Below are positions 42,640 to 51,711 of a stretch of DNA of 64,000 nt, in pieces; the stretch's first letter is position 1; the number at the start of each line of letters is the position of its first letter. The translations under genes were made by a program, and so were the position numbers. Location of the stretch: assembly GCA_964510235.1 (NCBI GenBank), contig CAZEBF010000001.1:1-64000 (forward strand). Reading direction: 5' to 3'. The notes below the pieces were generated by a model. That model was not told the DNA's origin, ran no database searches, and was given only the letters and a program-made list of their open reading frames with translations. Source of the stretch: CAYUUR01 sp964510235. GTDB lineage: Bacteria > Patescibacteriota > Saccharimonadia > Saccharimonadales > CAYUUR01.

Positions 42640-43085
42640 TCGTAGCTCCTGTACACCATCTGTAATTGCTCTTTGCCGCCACCAATGCGATCCCACCGAA
42701 CGTTAATCGTATACGTTGAGCCCTGTTTGACGATGAAGACATTATGAAAGCCGGAGTTTCTGCCGGTACATGCTGCCGGGTACCCAGCAAAAGTGTCAGC
42801 AATATACGAAGCCGGTGGCACGCTAGCAGACCAAGTTACAGCTGCATTAGTGCCAGCCAGACAAAAAGGACTTCCCGCGGTTACGCCAGTAACACCGGCT
42901 TTGATAGTTTCAACTTGGCTCTCGGCTAGCTTGGTGGCTTCGGCCCGCTCTTGCGCCTGCCGACTGTTACGAAGGGCCGCATTCACAATACTATAGGCAC
43001 CACCGATCACCATGCTCAGAACGGCCAGACTAATCAAGACTTCCACGATTGTATCGCCCCTGTTGTTGGATTGTATGCGCATCAT
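42636..43085 (-). CDS. PilV-like minor pseudopilin
   Basis: 149 residues. NRGDTIVEVLISLAVLSMVIGG has the cleavage site after Gly and Glu at +5 (DTIVE), unusual in having Asp at +1 where Phe or Met is common. A hydrophobic helix and a small globular head follow. Overlaps the 275-residue gene by 4 bp. Confidence 0.8.
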   Translation of the reverse strand: MMRIQSNNRGDTIVEVLISLAVLSMVIGGAYSIVNAALRNSRQAQERAEATKLAESQVETIKAGVTGVTAGSPFCLAGTNAAVTWSASVPPASYIADTFAGYPAACTGRNSGFHNVFIVKQGSTYTINVRWDRIGGGKEQLQMVYRSYE

Positions 43086-43909
43086 GGATTACACCCCAAT
43101 GGTACTGAATCAACTATCAGCCGTGTGTTGATACCAGATGCTTGCTCAGTGATCTCAAGGGCAGCCTGGCGTGCGTTCGCGTTTGTGTCATTACGGAAAC
43201 AAACCGTCGCAGAAGAGATTCTGTTGCTCTCTCTGATAGCCCCAATAGCCGTGTCAAAGTTGGCAATCGTCTGACCAACAGGGCCAGTTACTCCGTATAA
43301 ACCTGCCGTTTGTGAACCAGCTATTGGATCACCACCGCTGCCAAATGAGCCCAGACTTGTTATAAATGCTATCCCACTGAGAGAGTTATTGGCTTGGTCG
43401 AATACTCGCTTCACCCCTAGCCCATAGCCAAAGGTAAATGGCGTTACATACGGAGAGTTATTAGGAGCGGCGACTGGCTTGGCATCATCCAGACTGTCAA
43501 CATCTGCTCCACCTGCAGTACGATTGCCAGCAATTGTCACAGTACGTGCACCGGTACAATTATTACTACAGCCGGCTTCACTGGGCCCAAACTGAATAGC
43601 TTTGCCCAAGAAAATGCAGTCTTCGTTGGTTCCCTGTTCTTGAGCAGCACCAGCCGCTCTAATCTCTGGTGGCTGGTTGGCAACTGCACTACATCGCCAT
43701 GCGGTTGTTTCTGGAAAAAAGCCACTCGTAACGTCATTGGCAACATCAGTGATACGTGAGTCGGCGTCCCTGGTACCTTGCGTAAATCGGGTACGTTCTT
43801 GCTGGCCATAAAAAGCCGTCACCGCAATAACGAACATGGCGCCGGTCACCGCCAGCACAATCATCGACTCAATAATGGTAAATCCCCCAGCCTGGGCACG
43901 GCGTTTCAT
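43082..43909 (-). CDS. Type IV prepilin-like protein
   Basis: 275 residues. AGGFTIIESMIVLAVTGAMF is a classical prepilin signal (Gly before Phe, Glu at +5). The C-terminal part holds three Cys pairs that may form disulfides (CSNNCTG, CSAV and CNP). First of the four minor-pilin genes. TATACT is 7 nt before the ATG (leaderless start of the four-gene unit). Confidence 0.8.
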   Translation of the reverse strand: MKRRAQAGGFTIIESMIVLAVTGAMFVIAVTAFYGQQERTRFTQGTRDADSRITDVANDVTSGFFPETTAWRCSAVANQPPEIRAAGAAQEQGTNEDCIFLGKAIQFGPSEAGCSNNCTGARTVTIAGNRTAGGADVDSLDDAKPVAAPNNSPYVTPFTFGYGLGVKRVFDQANNSLSGIAFITSLGSFGSGGDPIAGSQTAGLYGVTGPVGQTIANFDTAIGAIRESNRISSATVCFRNDTNANARQAALEITEQASGINTRLIVDSVPLGCNP

Positions 43910-43968
43910 ACCCTCAAGTATAGCATAAGCGTTATTGCAGTCGACGCATTTTTACAGATATACACACA

Positions 43969-44799
43969 TTACAAACCAACCAGCGTATTGTACTGATTGA
44001 CGATACGTTCGCCGTACAACGTAACCACAAATGCGGCAGCTATCAGGAAAGGACCAAATGGCAGTTTACTCGTACGTGAAGCCTTGCCCGCTATCATCAA
44101 CGGTAAAGCGACCAGTGTTCCGATAAAAGACGCCAGGAATAGCAGTAGTATCGCGTTCATTGGCCCGCCCACGATGAGCCCGAGGGCTGCACCGAGCTTA
44201 ACGTCACCACCACCTATCCAGCGGCCATCTGATATCTGGAACAACACATAGAAGAGACCGCCACCGATGGCGACGCCCCAAGCAGCAGAGACCAGCGGAT
44301 CAGCATTTCCTGACACAAGAATACTAGCAGCTACATAGAGACCAGCCAATACAGCCAGAGGCGTTACCATTCGGTTGGGCAACAGCATCCACTTGAGATC
44401 ATACACAGCCAGTGCCATCAGACTAACCACAATGCAGAGCCAGAGGCCAAATAACAGCCATACACCGCCTGATACTGGTTCAGGCCACGCCTTGTAGGAA
44501 ATAACGAACAAAACAGCTGTGGCGAGCTCTACAAGCGGATACTGCGCACCAATACGCTTATGACAGTACCTGCACGCCCCTTTCAGCGACAACCAGCTCA
44601 GTACCGGCACTAGATCTTTAGCAGCCAAACCATGCTTGCAGTGCGGACACATAGAACGACCATGTAGCAAAGAGTATTGGTCTGGCTTCTTGTTTGATCG
44701 CTTAGACTTACTGGTGCCCTGCTTATAGATGCGCCACACATAGGCGTTCACAAAACTACCAAAGCACAGGCCGAGAATAAGCAAACTAAGAATAATCAT
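43969..44799 (-). CDS. pilD: Prepilin peptidase / N-methyltransferase
   Basis: Cleaves prepilin leaders and methylates the new N-terminus. 276 residues with two CxxC pairs (CPHC...CRYC, about residues 52-80), eight or so membrane segments, and the two catalytic Asp regions YDLKWMLLPNR and GGGDVKLGAALGL. TATGAT is 7 nt before the ATG. Confidence 0.95.
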   Translation of the reverse strand: MIILSLLILGLCFGSFVNAYVWRIYKQGTSKSKRSNKKPDQYSLLHGRSMCPHCKHGLAAKDLVPVLSWLSLKGACRYCHKRIGAQYPLVELATAVLFVISYKAWPEPVSGGVWLLFGLWLCIVVSLMALAVYDLKWMLLPNRMVTPLAVLAGLYVAASILVSGNADPLVSAAWGVAIGGGLFYVLFQISDGRWIGGGDVKLGAALGLIVGGPMNAILLLFLASFIGTLVALPLMIAGKASRTSKLPFGPFLIAAAFVVTLYGERIVNQYNTLVGL

Positions 44800-44814
44800 T
44801 TACCCTATCATAAC

Positions 44815-44843
44815 AAAAAACAGCCCGTTGCCGAGCTGTTTTA
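44815..44843 (-). terminator. Rho-independent terminator of pilA1
   Basis: On the minus strand AAAACAGC/GCTGTTTT with an inner CG-rich loop and a T run, 20 bp after the pilA1 stop. Confidence 0.75.
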
Positions 44844-44860
44844 TTGAATGCTAGGCTATC

Positions 44861-45352
44861 TTAGCCTTCTTGACAGACTTTGTCGCTAGTACCACCAGTT
44901 TCAACTGTGTACATAGCAGCAAATGCTCGTGAAGTAGCGTTGGTTGAAGTTGCATCGTCTCCGTTAGCAGCACACTTTGCACCACGGACTACCACAACTG
45001 TTGACTCAGTAGTGGCGTTGGTGTTAGTTGTTGCTCCGGCTACAAAAGTGACCTGACCAGAATAAATACCGAGCTTGGCATTTGAGAGTGCTGCCGCCTC
45101 TTCATTAGCTGCAGTTACCCCAGTTGGCAACGTAGGCTGACCAGGCAAGCGACCATTATTGTTGTTTGACCATTCCGAGACTGCACCGAGTACGCTCGCT
45201 ACATCATTTTTTCGTTGTGTGTTACGGCTGTTACGCTGCAAGGCTGGTACAGCCAAGAAGACGATTAGCATGATCAGTCCGGCGATTACTAGGACGATCA
45301 AGACTTCGATGATGGTGAAGCCTTTTTCTTGTTGTTTTACTTTTGATAACAT
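44861..45352 (-). CDS. pilA: Major pilin-type protein PilA1
   Basis: 163 residues. GFTIIEVLIVLVIAGLIM is a canonical prepilin signal (cleavage after Gly, Glu at +5), followed by the long N-terminal helix and a small C-terminal head. The head has a Cys pair (AKCAAN, DKVCQE). Residues 11-47 are encoded by 112 bases identical to those in the next pilin gene. Confidence 0.88.
   Translation of the reverse strand: MLSKVKQQEKGFTIIEVLIVLVIAGLIMLIVFLAVPALQRNSRNTQRKNDVASVLGAVSEWSNNNNGRLPGQPTLPTGVTAANEEAAALSNAKLGIYSGQVTFVAGATTNTNATTESTVVVVRGAKCAANGDDATSTNATSRAFAAMYTVETGGTSDKVCQEG
45211..45322 (-). repeat. 112-bp identical repeat in pilA1
   Basis: Identical base for base to 45816-45927 in pilA2, covering the codons for the conserved N-terminal helix. 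The flanking head regions differ strongly, so the repeat is kept by recombination or selection. Confidence 0.9.
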
Positions 45353-45435
45353 TGCTTTATTTCCCCCTTATATGTGCTTAAAGCATAGTGCTTATGTATG
45401 AATGGTAACTGCTCGTTTAGCGAAATGCAACTTTT

Positions 45436-45957
45436 TTATGAGGAGATGCACGTTGCTGTAGCGTTACCACCTGTTTCGACTGCATAGACCACAACTATGC
45501 TGGTGCCGCTCTGAACATCATTGTTAGTGCACTTAGCCTGTCCGAGCATAATTATTAGGCTCTGGTTTGTAGTAATTGTTGTACCAAGAGTACTAGTCGC
45601 TAGATTTCCGGTTTGTCCCGTTGTATTAGCAAGTATATTTAATGCTGAACCACCATATATGCTCAGGCTACCAGCATTAGTTAGAATTGCGGTACGTGTC
45701 GTATCTGGCGCGCCGGAGCATGCAGCCAGTACTGGAAAGCAAGTTGCAGGCCAGGCATTTGCATTATTCGTTCGCCACTCGGAAGCCCCACTTACAATGC
45801 GGCTAGCTTCTGTTCTTCGTTGTGTGTTACGGCTGTTACGCTGCAAGGCTGGTACAGCCAAGAAGACGATTAGCATGATCAGTCCGGCGATTACTAGGAC
45901 GATCAAGACTTCGATGATGGTGAAGCCCTCGGTCTTTTTCTTTAGTTGTGTTTTCAT
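45436..45957 (-). CDS. pilA: Major pilin-type protein PilA2
   Basis: 173 residues with the same prepilin leader and N-terminal helix as PilA1 (EGFTIIEVLIVLVIAGLIML). The head differs: it has more Thr/Asn and Cys residues (CFPVLAAC, AKCTN, ATCISS). pilC ends 31 bp upstream, so it probably belongs to the pilM-C operon transcript. Confidence 0.88.
   Translation of the reverse strand: MKTQLKKKTEGFTIIEVLIVLVIAGLIMLIVFLAVPALQRNSRNTQRRTEASRIVSGASEWRTNNANAWPATCFPVLAACSGAPDTTRTAILTNAGSLSIYGGSALNILANTTGQTGNLATSTLGTTITTNQSLIIMLGQAKCTNNDVQSGTSIVVVYAVETGGNATATCISS
45816..45927 (-). repeat. 112-bp identical repeat in pilA2
   Basis: The second copy; see 45211-45322. Confidence 0.9.
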
Positions 45958-45988
45958 TTAGTGCCCATCCTATTTTTAAACATTAGCT

Positions 45989-47215
45989 TTATACTACAGT
46001 AACCTCGTTGACCAGTCCATAGATTGGCATCAATACTGCCGCCACAATAGTTATGGCCACAATACCGAGCAGAATCATCATTATTGGTTCGATGACCGTA
46101 GAAATAGTCTTAATCTCGTTATCGACTTCTTTCTCATAATAATCTGCTGTTTTACCAAGCATTTGCTCAATTGCACCAGATTGCTCACCGATACGGAGCA
46201 TGTTAGGCACAAGATCCAAGAAGTTATCATTATTTTCTAGTGCTGACGACAACGACTTACCAGCCTTTACCTTCTCGGTAGCTTTAATTAGTGCCGCCTC
46301 AATGTGGACATTATTAATTGATCTACCCGTAATCTGCAATGTTTGCACCAGTGGTACACCACTGGCAACCAGCGTAGTACCCGTTCGGGCAAATCGCGCC
46401 ATATACATCTTCATGAACAGTGGTCCAATTGGCCAAGCCACCATTTTTATTCGGTCGATGACGCGCTTTCCGCCAAAACTACGAGCCCAGCGACTGCCAA
46501 AGAAGATTGCCACAACGAGTATTATGACCACGACATACCAGTACGTCCGTACAAAGCTCGAGAATGAAAGCAAGGCTCGCGTCAGTAACGGCAACGAAGC
46601 ACCGCCCCCGATGCTCGTGTACAATTCTTCTACCTGCGGTAACACCTGGAGCACCATAAAACCTACTACCAAAATCATCACAAACAGCACGATACCCGGA
46701 TATACCATAGCGCCACGGACCTTACTAATAATCTCGGCGTCTTTTTCTTGCTGGTTAGCTAAGCGTTCGAGTGATTTATCGAGCGTACCGGATGCCTCGC
46801 CTGCTGCCACCAGGTTGACGAACACGTTATCAAAAACCATCGGATGGCTGCCGAGTGCAGCAGAGAATGATTGACCAGCCTCAACATCAGCGATTACCTG
46901 GTTAATCACAAGCTTCATATTTTTGTTCTTAGTCTGCTGAGCAATGCTACGCAGCGACTGCACCAAGGGCAGACCAGCGTTAATCAGCGTGGAAAGCTGA
47001 CGCGAGAACAGGATTTTGTCTTTGGTCTTGATGCGCTTTGTAAATCGTCCCAAACCGCCCGAACCAGGACCGCCTGATTTTACCTCGATCTCCAGCACCG
47101 ACAAACCCTGTTGCTGTACCAGTTTAGTAGCAGCAGACTCAGTTTCGGCCTGAACTTCAGCCTTTACTTTTTGGCCTGAGGCTGGGTCGCGTGCGGTGTA
47201 AGAAAAAGTTAACAT
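45989..47215 (-). CDS. pilC: Type IV pilus inner-membrane platform protein
   Basis: 408 residues, GspF/PilC family. It has duplicated cytoplasmic helical domains (RQLSTLINAGLPLVQSL and MARFARTGTTLVASGVPLVQ) and three membrane helices (about 175-195, 220-240, 380-400). It couples the ATPases PilB/PilT to pilus growth and retraction. Confidence 0.95.
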   Translation of the reverse strand: MLTFSYTARDPASGQKVKAEVQAETESAATKLVQQQGLSVLEIEVKSGGPGSGGLGRFTKRIKTKDKILFSRQLSTLINAGLPLVQSLRSIAQQTKNKNMKLVINQVIADVEAGQSFSAALGSHPMVFDNVFVNLVAAGEASGTLDKSLERLANQQEKDAEIISKVRGAMVYPGIVLFVMILVVGFMVLQVLPQVEELYTSIGGGASLPLLTRALLSFSSFVRTYWYVVVIILVVAIFFGSRWARSFGGKRVIDRIKMVAWPIGPLFMKMYMARFARTGTTLVASGVPLVQTLQITGRSINNVHIEAALIKATEKVKAGKSLSSALENNDNFLDLVPNMLRIGEQSGAIEQMLGKTADYYEKEVDNEIKTISTVIEPIMMILLGIVAITIVAAVLMPIYGLVNEVTVV

Positions 47216-47225
47216 TTATATGTTC

Positions 47226-48293
47226 CTAACCCCTCATCAACCGATCAAGTTCATCGAGATCAATGGCGTAGTTACGTGCCTCATCGTAGGTAATGGTACC
47301 GTTGTGAATCAGCTGAACCAGTGTTTTATCCATTGATTGCATACCGAACTCGGCGCCAGTCTGAATGACTGCCTCGAGCTGGTGACTCTTACCTTCACGG
47401 ATGATATTGCGAACGGCCGGTGTTGCCACCAAAATTTCTGCTGATGCAATTCGTCCACCACCGATAGACGGGATTAGACGCTGTGACACAATGGCCTGCA
47501 AGATGTTCGCCAACTGCGCACGAATTTGTGGCTGTTGGTGTGGTGGAAAAACATCAATCATACGGTCAATACTCTGTGAGGCACTGTTGGTGTGCAGAGT
47601 TGCAAACACCAAGTGACCTGTTTCAGCTATGGTAATAGCCGCAGCAATAGTCTCTAGGTCGCGCATCTCACCAATCAGCACAACGTCAGGGTCTTGGCGC
47701 AAGCTAGAACGCAAAGCGGCTGAGAATGAATAGGTGTCGTAGTGAACTTCGCGCTGAACGATAACTGATTTATTACTCTTGTGAGTAAATTCAATTGGAT
47801 CTTCGATGGTAACAATGTGCTGAGCCCGTTCGGCGTTAATCTTGTGGATCATAGCTGCCAGCGTGGTTGACTTACCAGAACCGGTTGGACCAGTTACCAA
47901 CACCAAACCGCGCGGATAATCAGCAAACTTGTTAACGATTGGTGGAAGACCAAGCTGTTCGATGGTCAAAATCTCGTTCGGGATTAAACGTAAAGCCGCT
48001 GCTAAGTTGCCCCGCTCATGGAAGGCGTTGACACGGAAGCGCCCCAGGTCACCAAAGGCAAAACTGAAGTCAAACTCTTTGTCTTTGAGGAGAATTTGCT
48101 TTTGGTCTTCGTCTAAGATTGCAAAAATAAGTGCTTCAACCGCTTCTTCGGTCAATGCCTCGGTGCCACTGACTGGCAACAGTGAACCATCAACACGCAA
48201 CATCGGTGGCAAGCCCACCTGCAAGTGAAGGTCTGAGCCCTTCTTCTTGATGACTTCTTCTAGTAAGATTTCAATTTTTGGTTGTCCCTGCAT
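47226..48293 (-). CDS. pilT: Pilus retraction ATPase
   Basis: About 355 residues. Walker A is GPTGSGKSTT, the Asp box IVTIEDPIEF, Walker B VVLIGEMRD and the His box LVFATLHTNSA. The AIRNLIRE-type motif reads VRNIIREGK. Powers pilus retraction (twitching, DNA uptake). The ATG at 48293, after GGTGGGAAGT, is preferred over a GTG three codons upstream. Confidence 0.96.
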   Translation of the reverse strand: MQGQPKIEILLEEVIKKKGSDLHLQVGLPPMLRVDGSLLPVSGTEALTEEAVEALIFAILDEDQKQILLKDKEFDFSFAFGDLGRFRVNAFHERGNLAAALRLIPNEILTIEQLGLPPIVNKFADYPRGLVLVTGPTGSGKSTTLAAMIHKINAERAQHIVTIEDPIEFTHKSNKSVIVQREVHYDTYSFSAALRSSLRQDPDVVLIGEMRDLETIAAAITIAETGHLVFATLHTNSASQSIDRMIDVFPPHQQPQIRAQLANILQAIVSQRLIPSIGGGRIASAEILVATPAVRNIIREGKSHQLEAVIQTGAEFGMQSMDKTLVQLIHNGTITYDEARNYAIDLDELDRLMRG

Positions 48294-48305
48294 ACTTCCC
48301 ACCTT

Positions 48306-50102
48306 CTATGTATTGTTATCTGAGGCCGCTACGCGGTCAACTTCTGCTAAGCTGGTTTCTCCATCGAGTACTTTGAGATAGCCATCTTCACGCATTGTAA
48401 CCATTCCTTCTGATTGGGCGACCTTTTGAATCTCGGAACTCGGTGCGCGATTGAGGATAAGCTGCTGGATTGCCGGCGATACCTCGAATACTTCGTAGAG
48501 CCCCATTCGTCCCTTATAACCGCCAGGGCTACCGGGACCTTCTTTGCCCTTAGTCAAAGTATAAGCGCTTTGACCCCTCAGAGGCAAGGTCTTATAGCCG
48601 AAATCTTTGGCATACTTGTCCATCTCTTCTTTCTTTTCGGGCAAGAATTTGCCAATTGTAGCATGAATGGCCTCTGTTTCTGGGCCTGTCGACTGATACT
48701 CTTCTTGCTCGGCACCAATTCGACGCACCAAGCGCTGTCCAATCACCGTATGAACGGTGCTGGCGATCAAAAACGGTTCAATACCCATGTCTAATAAACG
48801 TGGCAAGATACCCGCCGCCGAGTTGGTGTGCAGCGTACTGAAGACTAAGTGCCCTGTCAGAGCGGCCTGAACGGCCAATGTCGCCGTCTCTTTATCACGA
48901 ATCTCACCAACCATGATCACGTCAGGATCTTGACGCAAAATTGAGCGCAAACCGCCTGCAAAAGTTAAACCGACGTCAGCATTCACCTGTATTTGGTTAA
49001 TTCCAGGCATCTTATACTCAACTGGGTCTTCCAGCGTGACGATATTGATTGAGTCATTCATAATCTCTTGAATCAAGGCATACATAGATGTCGACTTACC
49101 AGAACCGGTTGGTCCAGAGGTCAGAATCATGCCGTTTGGCCGAGCGGCACCTTTTCTAAGCATACGGAGCGCCCTACCTTTGTAACCCATATCCTCAAGC
49201 TTGAGGCTCGTCCCCGTCTTGTCTAGCAAACGAATAACCACCTGCTCACCCCAAACCACTGGCGATATGGCAATACGTAGGTCAATCTGGTGCTTGTTGA
49301 CCGTCATAGTGAACTGACCATCTTGCGGAATACGGTGTTCATCGATCTTGAGGTTTGCCAAGATTTTGATGCGCGACACAAGTGGCGGTTCAGTGCTTTT
49401 GGGCAATTTCATAATCTCACGCAAAATACCGTCCACTCGACAGCGAATCTTCAGTTCTTTCTCGAGTGGCTCGATATGAATATCACTGGCGCGGTTAGTG
49501 GCAGCATAGTCCAAAATTGCCGTTAGTGCCTTACTAATTGGCGAGTCTTGGACGACTGTTTCGATATTCTGGGCGTCTTTTTTATTCGACTTCTTATCGG
49601 TCTCTTCATCTTCTTCAAGGTGTGTTCCGAGTGCGCCAGCCACCTCTTTATCAATGTTTGAGTTGTCGTATTGGCCTAATACTTGGCGAATACCCTCTTC
49701 ACTGGCTGTGTACACCTTGAGCGGGCGACCAACTTTGTTAGACAAAAAGTCAACAGCCTGCACGTTATCGGCGTCCAGCATGGCGACGACCAGACGATGC
49801 TGCATCTCGCCGAGTGGCACTGCCATGTATTGTTCGGCTGTTTCTTTTGGCAGCAAACTCAGTATCTCAGGATCAATTCGGGCTGTAGCCAGATTCACAT
49901 AAGGCACGTTATTTATCTTGGCGACCATTTTGGTCAGATCTTCATTGCTAATCAGCCCATCGCTAACAAGCTTAGAGAACAATGGTGTTTGCTCTTGTTC
50001 GGCCTTAGTCTTGATATCTGCAAAATCCTTAGCCGAGACGGTACCATCCTTAACTAAGGCTTCTTCGACAAGCTTCTGTGTGGCGGCGGAGAGGACACTC
50101 AC
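48306..50102 (-). CDS. pilB: Pilus extension ATPase
   Basis: 598 residues. An N-terminal MshEN-type domain is followed by the ATPase core: Walker A GPTGSGKSTSMYAL, Asp box IVTLEDPVEY, Walker B VIMVGEIRD, His box HLVFSTLHTNSA. The four-Cys zinc motif common in PilB is absent (the region reads SAYTLTKGKEGPGSPGGYKG). Starts with GTG preceded by AGGGGG. Confidence 0.95.
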   Translation of the reverse strand: MSVLSAATQKLVEEALVKDGTVSAKDFADIKTKAEQEQTPLFSKLVSDGLISNEDLTKMVAKINNVPYVNLATARIDPEILSLLPKETAEQYMAVPLGEMQHRLVVAMLDADNVQAVDFLSNKVGRPLKVYTASEEGIRQVLGQYDNSNIDKEVAGALGTHLEEDEETDKKSNKKDAQNIETVVQDSPISKALTAILDYAATNRASDIHIEPLEKELKIRCRVDGILREIMKLPKSTEPPLVSRIKILANLKIDEHRIPQDGQFTMTVNKHQIDLRIAISPVVWGEQVVIRLLDKTGTSLKLEDMGYKGRALRMLRKGAARPNGMILTSGPTGSGKSTSMYALIQEIMNDSINIVTLEDPVEYKMPGINQIQVNADVGLTFAGGLRSILRQDPDVIMVGEIRDKETATLAVQAALTGHLVFSTLHTNSAAGILPRLLDMGIEPFLIASTVHTVIGQRLVRRIGAEQEEYQSTGPETEAIHATIGKFLPEKKEEMDKYAKDFGYKTLPLRGQSAYTLTKGKEGPGSPGGYKGRMGLYEVFEVSPAIQQLILNRAPSSEIQKVAQSEGMVTMREDGYLKVLDGETSLAEVDRVAASDNNT

Positions 50103-50113
50103 CGTCTTACCCC

Positions 50114-50362
50114 CTAGTTATCTGTCTCAAATGGTGTCGCGTTACCATTGCCACCAATTTCGATGGTCTGCGTTGGGTTAACGGACTTCTCGTTAAAGAA
50201 GCGTGTATCAGGCTGCACAAAGTCAGAGACAATCGGCTCTACTACTTCTACTTGAGCTATTCGCTCACTCGAAGGCACTAGCAAGTAACGCGATGCAAAG
50301 AATGACATAAAGCCACTGACGAATACAATTACCAAGATTAATGCTAAATCTTTCTGTTTCAT
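50114..50362 (-). CDS. Small membrane-anchored protein of the pilus operon
   Basis: 82 residues: an N-terminal membrane helix (LALILVIVFVSGFMSFFAS) and a short Pro/Glu/Asn-rich tail outside. Between pilO and pilB, where many type IV pilus loci carry pilP. It has no recognisable PilP domain and may be a lineage-specific alignment-complex subunit. Its ATG lies two bases before the pilO stop. Confidence 0.7.
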   Translation of the reverse strand: MKQKDLALILVIVFVSGFMSFFASRYLLVPSSERIAQVEVVEPIVSDFVQPDTRFFNEKSVNPTQTIEIGGNGNATPFETDN

Positions 50363-50363
50363 G

Positions 50364-51044
50364 CTATTTCACCTCCTTAGTGGTGATATTGAGCGTTTTT
50401 TCTGGGAGATAGTAGGTCTTGGCCTCGATCTGCACCTGTAGTTTGGCGTCATCACCGCTGAATGTGATACGGCTAACTGGGAACGGACGAATTGATCGCT
50501 CCATTGATCCAATCAGCCCCTGAATACTCGTGTAAGTGCCAGAGGCACCAATCTGGAATGGAATTTCTACTGGATCCTTTTGACCCACGGCAGTAAGTTG
50601 GTTGACTTCATCATCGGTACCGCTAATGTTTTCGATGGTGTAATTGCCGCTCGTAAGTACTTTCTCCAGACTCGATGCGAGTGCTGGGAAGTCGTATTTG
50701 CTTGGCAAGGCGTCGAGCACAATCTTGGCGTTATCACCATCTCTGTCACCCTTGCCTGCCGGATCACCACCAATCACGTTCTCGGCCGTGCCCGTAAAAG
50801 CTTGGTAGGACGTAACGAGGGTGTCAACTGCTGCTACGTTGGCTTCGAGTTGGTTACGAGCGACCTCTTTTTCTGTGATAACACGCGCCTGGAAACTACG
50901 CTGATCCCACAAAGCCTTGGCCGCTACCAGTGAGAACATAGTTATGAACGAGGCTACCGCCACAACAACAACCATTGTCGTGTTGGCTTTGGTTATCTGG
51001 GTTCGCTTGCCTGAAGGCCGCGTTGATTGTTGTGCTTCTGCCAT
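50364..51044 (-). CDS. pilO: PilO-like alignment subunit
   Basis: About 226 residues. One N-terminal membrane helix (TTMVVVVAVASFITMFSL) and then a coiled coil and a ferredoxin-like domain, the PilO layout. The ATG at 51044, preceded by GGAGG, lies two bases past the PilN stop, so it is coupled to pilN. Confidence 0.85.
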   Translation of the reverse strand: MAEAQQSTRPSGKRTQITKANTTMVVVVAVASFITMFSLVAAKALWDQRSFQARVITEKEVARNQLEANVAAVDTLVTSYQAFTGTAENVIGGDPAGKGDRDGDNAKIVLDALPSKYDFPALASSLEKVLTSGNYTIENISGTDDEVNQLTAVGQKDPVEIPFQIGASGTYTSIQGLIGSMERSIRPFPVSRITFSGDDAKLQVQIEAKTYYLPEKTLNITTKEVK

Positions 51045-51045
51045 G

Positions 51046-51711
51046 TTAGTTGCCTCCTTGTTCGAACAGCGCAGCTGGCTTTTCGGTCTGTGAACGAGTT
51101 GTAACAGTCTTTGGTACAATCAGCTCAACTTTTTGTGCATTGTTGAAGATTGTTGGATCAAACTTGCCAGATATCTGATAAGTTGTGCTTTTTTCGTCAC
51201 GTGAGAAACTCGTCAATACTACCTCTGGAAATGCCTTCTTAGCTTCGGCGCCTTCAACAGTATATGTTGTAAACTTGAGCGTATCGACAAATGTATTAAC
51301 GTCTTGAATGTCGGGAGCGCTACCTGTAAAAATAAGCGTGCCGTTTGCAACATCTAGGTCAAGCTGCGAGATGCTAACGTTGTTCGGAACAACCTGCTTA
51401 AGATAACCAAATAATCGAGTCGTTTCAGCTTTTTGGCCATGCAAACCAGGCAGTGCGTTAAGCTGATTCTGAATTGTTAGAACTTTATTGAGATCAGGTG
51501 TGCTCTGTAACGTTTGGCTGTTTGCGGCGATATCTTCAGTCAAGTTACTAATGTGCTGCTTCTGTAGTATGTTGACGACTACAAATAGAATAATGAGCAG
51601 ACCTAGGCTGATAGTCGCTACACCACTAGCAATCAATGTAACCATACGCTTAGTACGCTTAGTCTTGATGTAATCAAGCTTGATGTCTGGGAGCAGGTTG
51701 AGTTGAATCAT
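51046..51711 (-). CDS. pilN: PilN-like alignment subunit
   Basis: 221 residues. MIQLNLLPDIK is the conserved cytoplasmic peptide that binds PilM (the NLLP motif), followed by a membrane helix (TLIASGVATISLGLLIILF) and a periplasmic-type ferredoxin-like domain. Its start overlaps the pilM stop. Confidence 0.93.
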   Translation of the reverse strand: MIQLNLLPDIKLDYIKTKRTKRMVTLIASGVATISLGLLIILFVVVNILQKQHISNLTEDIAANSQTLQSTPDLNKVLTIQNQLNALPGLHGQKAETTRLFGYLKQVVPNNVSISQLDLDVANGTLIFTGSAPDIQDVNTFVDTLKFTTYTVEGAEAKKAFPEVVLTSFSRDEKSTTYQISGKFDPTIFNNAQKVELIVPKTVTTRSQTEKPAALFEQGGN

